A stretch of 64,000 nt of DNA from Symbiodinium sp. CCMP2592 (lineage: Eukaryota > Sar > Dinophyceae > Suessiales > Symbiodiniaceae), in assembly GCA_905221615.1 (NCBI GenBank), contig CAJNDT010004557.1, positions 558,001 to 622,000 of the forward strand, in the 5' to 3' direction. The stretch's first letter is position 1. Each line of letters begins with the position of its first letter. The notes under the pieces were generated by a model. It saw nothing but the letters and a program-made list of their open reading frames with translations, was not told the origin of the DNA and searched no databases. The position numbers and the translations under genes were made by a program. Of the stretch, positions 10,581-18,063 are shown piece by piece.

Positions 10581-10953
10581 AGCAGTGACAGTCTTTGTAT
10601 GCGAGTCTGCGTGTGTGTAGGTATGTAAACAGGTAGATACGTGCGCACGCATGTATGCATGTGATAGTGTTGGAAGTGGAAGACCCAAAGACAGGGAAAG
10701 TTTGTGCTGATGTTTCCGTTTGCAAAGACACGATGATAAGGTCAAGCGACAGAGATTTTGAGAATGATGTCATCATTAGGTTTAACCGTTTCGTCAACTT
10801 TCGTCTGCGAATGATGATGATGACGATGATGATCATGATGATGCTGATGAAGCCCCACGGCTCACAGTCGAGGCCCGGGGTTCCTTTTCCGTTTGGCTTT
10901 GTGTTGTGTTTCGGGGTCGGGTTGGGGGGCTTCTTCTTCTTTGGTGAAGTTAG

Positions 10954-11670
10954 ATGCACAGCCATGGAAGCCCTCATGACGATGAAGCAGCATCTGCCGA
11001 GAGCGTTGAGAGCACGGACCGCACTCCTCGCGACTTTGTTCGTCATGGTAGTGTGCAACCCCACGAGCTTCTGCCGAAGGGACCACCGCCTCCTCAGCCA
11101 GTCAACCTGCCACCCAGAGAGCGGGAGGCTACAGCCGGCAGAGACAGTCCAGCTTGCCTTTCAGATGCATGTGAGGAAGCCGCAGCATCCAGTGAAGCCT
11201 CGCATCCGGAGTACCGCTGGCCGTTGCACCAGGGTGAACGCCTTGCTGGGCCCTTCCTGCCGAATGGACGATTTGCTGAGACGACTTCCTCCTCCTCCAG
11301 TTCATCCACTGACGACGACGATAGAGCAAACCCGCGCCGCGAGGCCGGCGACGATCTTGACTCTGACGCCGGGAGCTGGAGCAGTACCAGCATTGACCTG
11401 GGAGGAGCCCCGCTGGCTCGTGCAGTGGACTTCCTACTGGGCCAATACCGCAGCCAGCTGTCCGACTCCACCGAACTCTACACCAATCGTGAGGTGGGTG
11501 GAAAAGTGGGCGGCCTGCGCAGGCACTTGGCTGGCAAAAACTGGGCCTATGTCAGTGACGTGGCACGGCGATACCTGGAAGGCGAAGCACTCGCCTCCTG
11601 GAGAGAGTATGAGCAACGGGCCACACATGCAAGGAGGCCCAGCCGCCATGTCCGGGCTCGCCACGCCTGA
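10954..11670 (+). CDS. ORF1 of USP-bearing LINE (hypothetical, Pro motif)
   Basis: A 238-codon frame starting at the ATG at 10954. The N-terminal half is acidic and Ser-rich, with the motif GPPPPQPVNLP at about residues 44-54 and a long Ser/Asp run near residue 115. The C-terminal half (about residues 150-238) is mixed charged sequence with YLEGEALASWREYEQ. I recognise no RRM or zinc knuckle. Its position before ORF2 suggests an RNA-binding or assembly (gag-like) role, which is inference. The stop TGA at 11668 lies 20 bases past the ATG at 11648 that opens ORF2, so the two frames overlap by 23 nt. A similar Pro motif occurs in the 1,247-codon minus-strand ORF at 18064-21804. Confidence 0.6.
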   Translation: MHSHGSPHDDEAASAESVESTDRTPRDFVRHGSVQPHELLPKGPPPPQPVNLPPREREATAGRDSPACLSDACEEAAASSEASHPEYRWPLHQGERLAGPFLPNGRFAETTSSSSSSSTDDDDRANPRREAGDDLDSDAGSWSSTSIDLGGAPLARAVDFLLGQYRSQLSDSTELYTNREVGGKVGGLRRHLAGKNWAYVSDVARRYLEGEALASWREYEQRATHARRPSRHVRARHA

Positions 11671-14600
11671 TTTCGCTTGGCCTATTGGACGAGCAAGGAG
11701 CCATTGTGCTTATGCTTTCCAAATGCTAACCCGGTTACATGCCTTCGCCCCCACTAGGACCTCCCGACTCCGTAGACACACTCGACCCCACAAGAGTGTC
11801 AATCGCTGCATGCAAGCTGCAGCACCGCCGCCGAATGCAGGCCATCCTGCACCTTTCGGGCTGACTCCATCTCCTAGTCCTGTAAGCCACTCTAGGACCC
11901 CACAAACGTCTGGATTAAGCCGAGCCGGTCCCAAATCCGGCACCTGCCTCAGAAAGGTTCTAGTGATAAGCACCTTCGTAAGGGCAGGCGGGGCGAGGGT
12001 TTCGCCTGTATCCGCGAGAGGCGTGGGACCCACTGCCTCGGTAGTGGGGAAGCAGCGCGGCACCGCGCTTCTCGGATCGTCGGCAGCAGCCAGGCCGACA
12101 GCCATCCCATTTTCAGTTAAACGTTCCTTTCGTAGAGCTAGGCTTAGGGCCCATCAATCCCGTAATCAGGGTACTTGGTATAAGGGAGCCTGGCATACCA
12201 CTGAGACCCTAGGCCAACTGCCCCAACCTATCCCCAGCACTCATCGCTTAAGACGTTCCAATCGCGCCAGCAGGCGCCTTGACCACTTAGCCATAATGTC
12301 TTGGAATGCAGGAGGGCTCCCCTCCCACATGTATCAAGAATTCCTCGCATGGTGCGACATGCAGTGGCAACTTGACATCATTGTAGTCCAAGAAACACAT
12401 TGGCACGAAACAAGCGACTATGTGTCTGGGTCATGGCTAGTGTTACACTCGTCCGGTCGTGGACCGGACGTCGAATTTGGCAGGTGCTCTGGGCTCCTCT
12501 TCCTCATCAACCAGCGAGTCTTCAAGGACCCCAGAATCTTGGAAGTTATGCCAGGACGCCTAGCCCTCATTCAGATGTGTCACAAAACCAGTAACACACC
12601 GATTAGCCTCATTGGCGTGTACCAACATGTGTGGCGTAGCGGCCTAACCACGGCCAAGAATAAGGAACTACGACAAGGTCTATGGACACACCTTGATGGT
12701 CTGATCATGAAGACGCCTGCCCGGCATCATCTTATCATCAGTGGCGACTTCAACACCACCGTTCGCCCGGATCATCCCGTAGTAGGTCCCTGTGTGCCTG
12801 CCGACACGACTGACACCAATGGGGGAGACGAGCTTCAGATGATGCTTAGGACTCATAACCTCACGGTGCTTAACACCTGGCAGACCAAACACCCTAGTAC
12901 CTACTACGCTCCCACGGGTGAGACACAGATTGATTACGTCATCGTGCGACAGGATGCTGCTGTGGCCAAAGCCAAACAGGCAAGCCCAGATAGATCATTT
13001 CCAATTGGGGGTGGTAGGCTCACTGGGCATTTTCCCATCCGCGCTGAGCTACCCTTGCTCCCCATATACTTCTCACAAAAGCCGGGACACTCTAAACATG
13101 TGCAGGCTCTGGATGTCACCGCTCTGCAAGCAGCGGTACGAGCTCGCTCAACTGAGGCCCAGCTTCTGTGTCAGAACGTTTCGGCACGACTGTCTCAAAT
13201 CGACACATCCCAGATAGCTAGTGCACACGCCAGTGTAAACCGCATTCTTCTGGAGGAAGCGGCACTTGCATTTCCTCGTGAACCAAAGCCCGACCACCGG
13301 GTGTCGGCACAACCAGGCTTCCGGATCACCGCACGGGCTGTGTGGCAGACTTACCGACAGTTTAAGCGAGCAGGAGTGTGCACTTTCGGTCGCATCTTCG
13401 ACAAGTGGCGACTGGCCACCAGCTTCGCCAAGGCCTCCAAAGCCTTACGCCAGCAAAGTAAAGAGCTAAAGCGAGCCTTCTATGAGGAGCAAATCGGGGC
13501 AGCTGAACTGGCAGCCGCCCGAGGCGACCAACGAAGCCTGTTCCTCATAATCCGCCGACTCTCCCCTAAAACCCGAAAAATTGCAGGTCGCATGCGCGGG
13601 GAAGACGGCCACCTGCTCTCTCCTGCAGAGGAGATGGAGGCCATAATTCGCTATAGTAAAACTTTTGCTGCCCGACCTGATGAGCCACACATTGCACCCC
13701 TCACCGAGGACCTAGTAATCACTGACCAAGCCCTTCTGGACGAACTCAGCAAGCTAGGCATAGGGAAGGCAGTACCCAAGCACATTGCACCGGCAGCTGT
13801 TTGGCGCCTGTGTGCCACGTCCATCAGTCATGCTCTTGGCCAGGCATTGCGACAGCACTTGCGAAGCGGCTCCCAATGCCAGCTCGACGAGGACTGGAAG
13901 CATTCCCATGTCTCCTGGATCCCTAAACCATCGAAGGCACCTACATCGGTTGAAGCCCTACGCCCAATAGGACTCACTAGTCCCGCTAGTAAGGCCCTTG
14001 CCGGGTGTTTACGATCCTCCCTTGTCAGCAGCCTCCAGCCCCTTTTGCAGCAGCTACCACAGTTTGCTTACGCCAAGCAAAGAGGAACATTCGATGCCAT
14101 CATCCGCGCCCACCAGCACTTCGAGGCGGTCGCCGAAGTTCTGCAGCAAACCAAATGCAACCGATTCCAGCAACGAGTAGGCAAGAAGCAACGCCCCACC
14201 TCGGGGGGCCTTGGCCTCTCCTTAGACTTGTCCAAAGCATTTGATGGGGTCGACAGACCAGAGATTTACCGATCAATGTCTCGACATGGCGTCCCGAGCA
14301 GCACCATCACTCTTGTGCAGCAGCTGCATGCTGATGCCAGATACATCTTTCATAAGGGGGACCTCCGCGGCTCAGTCATCACATCAAATGGCATAAAGCA
14401 GGGATGTGTCATCGCTCCATTTCTATGGAACTACTTCTCTATATCCTTTCTCCTCTTGCTCCGCGACCAACGTAGTCAAGAGTGGATTGAAAGAGTTCTC
14501 TCTCTCTTTGCCGATGATGTATGGGGAGCCTGGGTTATCCGCGGACTCCCAGACCTTCGTGCTGCCATTGACGATGTAACCCTCATCCTTGAGACCCTAG

Positions 14601-16819
14601 AAACCCTGCATATGCAGATTAACTACGGTAAAACTGCCATCCTCCTCAGACTTGTAGGCAAAGATGCCAAGCAACAGCTCCGAGAACACACGTACATGCA
14701 CGCAGGCCAGTTGCATCTTCGACTCACCGTCCACGGACGGGAATGTGGCGTCCCGATCAAGGACCAACACCTGTATCTGGGAACGGTTGTTACTTACAAG
14801 CACCGACTTGATCGCAACATGACACATCGGATTCAGGCGAGCCAGGTCAGGTATCAGAGCCTTAGGAAGCTCTTGAATGGCAACCACCATCTCACTACCT
14901 CACATCGGTTGCGACTTTGGCAAGCCTGCATTTGTTCCAGTGTGATGTACTCACAGGCAGCTGTTGGTGTCACCGAAAGATCCTTACGGAAACTCACGGT
15001 GTACCTCACCAAGCAGCTTCGAGCCATCCTCAGGGTTCCAGCTCATATTACACACATCACCACAGGCGGTGTGTGGCAACAGGCTGGTTTGCCCATGCCA
15101 GGCTGGAGCATTCAGCACACACTCCGAGATTTCCTTCAAAAGCTTGAGCGTAAAGCCTTCACGGCTGCTGACATTACCACAGGCGATCAAGCTTTCCAGC
15201 ACCTCCGCCTGCTTGATACACGCCTCGATAAGCTACTGATGGAAGCCGCTGTGGATCTTGCAAAGGAGCCTCTAGGAGTCCCCCTAGTGAACTGTCCCCA
15301 TTGCAATGAAGCCTTTCATACTGAAAACTCCATGCGTATCCACAGTAAGCTCAAGCACGGGGACCTACCGGCACACAGCACCAGGACCCCCACGGCCTTC
15401 CGCCCCGAGCTGCACTCCTTAGCAGGCATGCCTGCATGCCGCCTGTGCTCTAGGCAGTTCTTTCGCTGGTCCCATCTTCGCATTCACATTGAAAGTGGAG
15501 CCTGCAGTCAGCTAGGAGGTGATAGCCTGGTTCGTGCCCCGATCCCTGATGAACAGGCAGCCGAGATCATCCAAGCACCTCCCGCGGTGCACAGAGGCAT
15601 TTTTGCAGATGAAAATGCGGCTCATACACCACTTGTAATGCGAGCGCAGTTTCAGCAGAAGCTTCATGATTGGGAGAGCTGGTTGAAAGAGCCCGCTGTC
15701 CGCCAAGAGCTCTCCAGTCACTGTGTGCTTTGCAACATGTGGATATCGAGCTACAAGCATGTCAAACAGCACTTCAACAAGGTTCATGCTGCACAGCATC
15801 CCACCTTAATGGACCGTGCTCTCAAGCTCAGCCTCACATTCAAATCGCATCTCACACGTGACCGCTCGTGCTTGTGGTGCCACCACAAGGTGGGAGCGCC
15901 AGGACGCCACGTCCAACAATGCACACCGCTGGTGCAACTGTGTCTAGCTGTCCTACACTGCCAGGACACACAAGATGTTCGGGGGGAACTACCAGATGGG
16001 CAACGACGAACTCGAGATCTTTGCCAGTTGTTGGGGGGGACCCGAGTACCAACCGCCTCCACCAAGGGGACCCAAGCGCCACCGACCGGAGCAGCAGCCT
16101 CACTGGGGACATCCCGGCTCCCAGATGACTCGACATCCGGGAGGCCAGCAACCACCTCCACATCGGGGACCGCCAGGACACTTCGGCAACTTTGGGTACC
16201 AGCCACAGCAGAATCGGCAAGACCAGCTACGACTCTTGACGCGAGTAGTCCTTCAACAGGAAGAAACCATCAGTCGTCTTCGTCAGGACAAGGTCTTCAT
16301 CCTCTTCATGAGGAACGAGACCGACGGAACGTTGGCCTCACTGATGAAAGTGGCTCGCGAGTGGAGGAATCGCAAATCCTCCGACGATCCGAAGCTGAAG
16401 TCATCTCTCAAAACACTGCTTCTTGCATCACTCCTCCAGGAGGTACTGAATCAGGCCCAGAAAGCTGTCGCCACGGCCGAGAACAAAACCAAGATGGTGA
16501 CCGCCGGCTGGATGACACAGGAAAGCGGCTGGACGTATCGAACCTGGCACCACTCCGAAAAGCGCCTCTGCCAGGACACCCAGAAGGACCCCCTGTCCCA
16601 CGACGAGGCAGTCAGAGTGTTGACCCAGCTCCAGAAGCACGTCACTGGGGATGTCATTCAGAAGTTCGCCTCCACGGTGGGATTGCAGAAGCTGGAGGAG
16701 CAGGGCTCGAACGTGGCCACGTTTCAGCTGGAGGTCTCTCTCCGAGGCAACATGGCTCAGGAGATCTACGACAACCTGTCCCGTCTGACAGGACCTCAGC
16801 CTGGTGGGGGTCTCCATGA
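11648..16819 (+). CDS. ORF2: AP-endonuclease-like + reverse transcriptase + four zinc fingers
   Basis: The open frame (part of one open from 10655) is taken from the ATG at 11648, which overlaps the end of ORF1. A basic linker precedes an exonuclease/endonuclease/phosphatase domain from about residue 217: MSWNAGG, VVQETHW, ISGDFNT, IDYVIV and a terminal TGHFPI where SDH is usual. Reverse transcriptase follows: WIPKPSKA and LRPIGLTSPASK, motif A LSLDLSKAFDGVD (about residue 858), motif B GIKQGCVIAPFLW, motif C FADD (about residue 953) and YLGTVV. C-terminal zinc fingers lie near residues 1216 (CPHC..H..H), 1262 (CRLC), 1358 (CVLC..H..H) and 1407 (CLWC..H..C). Together these make target-primed reverse transcription plausible. 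After about 15975 the frame is Ser/Thr/Gly-rich and overlaps ORF3, so the true C-terminus may be near there. The core has no stop or frameshift, so this part may be recently active. Confidence 0.85.
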   Translation: MSGLATPDFAWPIGRARSHCAYAFQMLTRLHAFAPTRTSRLRRHTRPHKSVNRCMQAAAPPPNAGHPAPFGLTPSPSPVSHSRTPQTSGLSRAGPKSGTCLRKVLVISTFVRAGGARVSPVSARGVGPTASVVGKQRGTALLGSSAAARPTAIPFSVKRSFRRARLRAHQSRNQGTWYKGAWHTTETLGQLPQPIPSTHRLRRSNRASRRLDHLAIMSWNAGGLPSHMYQEFLAWCDMQWQLDIIVVQETHWHETSDYVSGSWLVLHSSGRGPDVEFGRCSGLLFLINQRVFKDPRILEVMPGRLALIQMCHKTSNTPISLIGVYQHVWRSGLTTAKNKELRQGLWTHLDGLIMKTPARHHLIISGDFNTTVRPDHPVVGPCVPADTTDTNGGDELQMMLRTHNLTVLNTWQTKHPSTYYAPTGETQIDYVIVRQDAAVAKAKQASPDRSFPIGGGRLTGHFPIRAELPLLPIYFSQKPGHSKHVQALDVTALQAAVRARSTEAQLLCQNVSARLSQIDTSQIASAHASVNRILLEEAALAFPREPKPDHRVSAQPGFRITARAVWQTYRQFKRAGVCTFGRIFDKWRLATSFAKASKALRQQSKELKRAFYEEQIGAAELAAARGDQRSLFLIIRRLSPKTRKIAGRMRGEDGHLLSPAEEMEAIIRYSKTFAARPDEPHIAPLTEDLVITDQALLDELSKLGIGKAVPKHIAPAAVWRLCATSISHALGQALRQHLRSGSQCQLDEDWKHSHVSWIPKPSKAPTSVEALRPIGLTSPASKALAGCLRSSLVSSLQPLLQQLPQFAYAKQRGTFDAIIRAHQHFEAVAEVLQQTKCNRFQQRVGKKQRPTSGGLGLSLDLSKAFDGVDRPEIYRSMSRHGVPSSTITLVQQLHADARYIFHKGDLRGSVITSNGIKQGCVIAPFLWNYFSISFLLLLRDQRSQEWIERVLSLFADDVWGAWVIRGLPDLRAAIDDVTLILETLETLHMQINYGKTAILLRLVGKDAKQQLREHTYMHAGQLHLRLTVHGRECGVPIKDQHLYLGTVVTYKHRLDRNMTHRIQASQVRYQSLRKLLNGNHHLTTSHRLRLWQACICSSVMYSQAAVGVTERSLRKLTVYLTKQLRAILRVPAHITHITTGGVWQQAGLPMPGWSIQHTLRDFLQKLERKAFTAADITTGDQAFQHLRLLDTRLDKLLMEAAVDLAKEPLGVPLVNCPHCNEAFHTENSMRIHSKLKHGDLPAHSTRTPTAFRPELHSLAGMPACRLCSRQFFRWSHLRIHIESGACSQLGGDSLVRAPIPDEQAAEIIQAPPAVHRGIFADENAAHTPLVMRAQFQQKLHDWESWLKEPAVRQELSSHCVLCNMWISSYKHVKQHFNKVHAAQHPTLMDRALKLSLTFKSHLTRDRSCLWCHHKVGAPGRHVQQCTPLVQLCLAVLHCQDTQDVRGELPDGQRRTRDLCQLLGGTRVPTASTKGTQAPPTGAAASLGTSRLPDDSTSGRPATTSTSGTARTLRQLWVPATAESARPATTLDASSPSTGRNHQSSSSGQGLHPLHEERDRRNVGLTDESGSRVEESQILRRSEAEVISQNTASCITPPGGTESGPESCRHGREQNQDGDRRLDDTGKRLDVSNLAPLRKAPLPGHPEGPPVPRRGSQSVDPAPEARHWGCHSEVRLHGGIAEAGGAGLERGHVSAGGLSPRQHGSGDLRQPVPSDRTSAWWGSP

Positions 16820-16884
16820 AGAAGGACACCCTCCCGAGATCTGCCCTCGCGAAGCACCTGGCGAACCAGTTTTACGGCCACTGA
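15975..16884 (+). CDS. ORF3: Pro/Gln-rich then coiled-coil protein, end shifted by one base
   Basis: A second frame opens at the ATG at 15975, just after the last zinc finger of ORF2. Residues 20-80 are rich in Pro, Gly, Gln and His. Residues 80-270 are helical and charged (LLTRVVLQQEETISRL; VLTQLQKHVTGDVIQKFAS), with coiled-coil character. The frame stays open to 17087, but its sequence stops looking coding after about 16793. A natural continuation (VGVSMKKDTLPRSALAKHL) is then found in another frame, ending at the TGA at 16882-16884. That implies a one-base indel or programmed shift near 16793. I do not recognise the family. A structural or RNA-binding role in the retroelement particle is inference. 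Confidence 0.5.
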
Positions 16885-17980
16885 CGAAGCAGCTGGCCCC
16901 GTGGCCGCGCACGAGCCACCGCCTCTCGATCTGCCTACTGTTCGACTTAAAGGGGGCTCCAACAGCTGCTACATCAATTCATTCCTGTATAGTCTGTGTA
17001 CGGTACTTCGGCAGTGCGAACAACAGCATCTCCTACCTCAGGCCTTTTGGGAAACTTCAGAGCACCCGCGAGAAGCGATGCGTCTGATTGGGTTTAAACT
17101 TCTGGGCTGGTCGGAGCCTCGACGACAGCACGACGTAGCAGAGTTCATAGACCATTTACACCCTAAACTGGCCCGAACCACTTCCCTAGGTCATTGGGAG
17201 ACACGTGGCCAGACTGCGGAGGGTTTTCACCGCCAGGTCCAGGCATCTGCTGCTAAGTGCATACAACTTCCCACTGATCCCGCCAATCCCACACACAACG
17301 TGCAGGACCTGGTGCAACTGTGGCACCAGCAAGCGGAGCTGCAGGCTTTTGCTCAGGCACCGCTCTGGGCCTTTCTGCAACTACCTAGATTTCGGTATAA
17401 TGAGCGAGGTAAAGCCGAGAAACTCCTGCATCCCTACACCCTGCCCCACACAATCCGGCTTCCTGTTTCTGCATCAGCAGACTCACTGGCTGTCCAGTGG
17501 ATCTCGTATCGCACAACAGCGTGCATACAGCATCATGGAGCCCGCCCCACGGCAGGTCATTACACTACGGCGATCTTCAGAAAGTCCGACCTATGGCAGC
17601 TGGACGATGAAAAATCGTCCCGTATGCATCGGCCGAAACAGCTTGACCACTTGAGTACCAACATGTACATCATAGCCATTGCACGCAAACCCGACATAGT
17701 CCTGCAGCCGTCAGCCGATTCACAGTATATGCAGTCCCGACACCATGGAACCTCACCGCGACCCTCGCACTCTACGCGAAGAGGACCTCAACTGGATTGC
17801 GTCTCAGCTGTTTCTACTGAAGCTGCAAGTCTCGGGCATAGCGGAAGGGCTGGAGGCTCTACAGTGTGCCCACAATCGCCTCGAAGGCGCGCTACGATTG
17901 CTGAATGCGAGGATGGAACAAAGTACCGAAGCTGCAAAGCTTTTTTTTTTTTAAAGTGCAGTGGGGCCTTTTCTGCGTGA
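16820..17980 (+). CDS. Ubiquitin-specific-protease-like domain of the retroelement
   Basis: The frame is open from 16820 with no ATG before the catalytic cysteine. A GTG at 16901 is the first near-start, so expression may depend on a frameshift or coupling from upstream. The Cys box NSCYINSFLYSL starts at 16961 (Cys codon 16967-16969), matching the N-x-C-Y-x-N-S signature of USP/UBP peptidases (family C19). The His box AGHYTTAIF (His codon 17558-17560) is followed by WQLDDEKSS at about 17594, giving the usual His and Asp. Spacing of about 200 residues is short for a USP, so this is a minimal domain. Cysteine-protease removal of ubiquitin or ubiquitin-like proteins is known for the family; activity here is inferred. 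The region after about 17690 is low complexity and overlaps a small ORF in the next frame. The element is interrupted at 17941, so the last residues come from foreign sequence. Confidence 0.75.
   Translation, partial: RRTPSRDLPSRSTWRTSFTATDEAAGPVAAHEPPPLDLPTVRLKGGSNSCYINSFLYSLCTVLRQCEQQHLLPQAFWETSEHPREAMRLIGFKLLGWSEPRRQHDVAEFIDHLHPKLARTTSLGHWETRGQTAEGFHRQVQASAAKCIQLPTDPANPTHNVQDLVQLWHQQAELQAFAQAPLWAFLQLPRFRYNERGKAEKLLHPYTLPHTIRLPVSASADSLAVQWISYRTTACIQHHGARPTAGHYTTAIFRKSDLWQLDDEKSSRMHRPKQLDHLSTNMYIIAIARKPDIVLQPSADSQYMQSRHHGTSPRPSHSTRRGPQLDCVSAVSTEAASLGHSGRAGGSTVCPQSPRRRATIAECEDGTKYRSCKAFFFLKCSGAFSA
17745..17954 (+). CDS. Small coiled-coil ORF overlapping the USP frame (truncated)
   Basis: An ATG at 17745 opens a 69-codon frame, +1 relative to the USP frame. 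The core EEDLNWIASQLFLLKLQ, followed by ALQCAHNRLEGALRLL, is amphipathic and coiled-coil-like. The second element copy has a matching frame in the same relative position (28205-28474: GEEWIASQLYLQEIHLHKL, QQRHNKLQDEM). Conservation of the protein in an overlapping frame between diverged copies argues it is real. Its last residues (Lys-Leu-Phe-Phe-Phe) are read from the 12-T tract at 17941, so the native C-terminus has been lost to the insertion. Confidence 0.6.
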   Translation: MEPHRDPRTLREEDLNWIASQLFLLKLQVSGIAEGLEALQCAHNRLEGALRLLNARMEQSTEAAKLFFF

Positions 17981-18010
17981 GGTCCAGCCGTTAGCCGGCT
18001 TGCACTTTAA
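17941..18010 (-). other. A-tract plus terminal hairpin of the minus-strand element
   Basis: On the minus strand, the inverted repeat TTAAAGTGCA/TGCACTTTAA (18001-18010 and 17951-17960, 10 bp perfect, 40-nt loop) is followed at once by twelve A residues (17952-17941). The hairpin starts 54 nt after the ORF stop at 18064. A stem-loop directly abutting an A-tract is a common form of LINE/SINE 3' terminus. It lies exactly where the plus-strand element loses similarity to its relative. Confidence 0.65.
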
Positions 18011-18063
18011 TAGGTCATCATTTAGACCCATTGAAAGAAAGAAAACCAAAGCCCTCAGTCTCA

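Larger units (their letters stand above)
10860..17940 (+). mobile_element. Non-LTR retroelement carrying a USP-like protease module
   Basis: A plus-strand LINE-type element. The order is ORF1 (10954-11670), ORF2 with endonuclease, reverse transcriptase and zinc fingers (11648 onward), coiled-coil ORF3 (from 15975), USP-like domain (16820-17980) and a small coiled-coil ORF (17745-17954). The 5' limit is uncertain; it follows an ATG/ATC microsatellite at about 10808-10850. The 3' end is lost: at 17941 the sequence runs into a 12-T tract and hairpin that read as the tail of minus-strand retroelement sequence. A second, 5'-truncated relative is at 27488-28566. No RNase H domain was noticed. Known LINEs sometimes carry accessory proteases (for example OTU-like in Dualen-type elements); a USP-type module is not something I know from LINEs. 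Confidence 0.75.

Noticed and set aside
9971..10745. Thr/Leu/Tyr-rich minus-strand frames of 150-229 codons
   Set aside because: They are read through the AGT/AGC trinucleotide array.
10655..11647. N-terminal extension of the RT frame back to 10655
   Set aside because: This part overlaps ORF1 in another frame and reads through an ATG microsatellite; the ATG at 11648 is a better start.
11094..16829. Many minus-strand and alternative plus-strand frames over the retroelement
   Set aside because: They are shadows of ORF1, ORF2 and ORF3; none shows motifs of its own.
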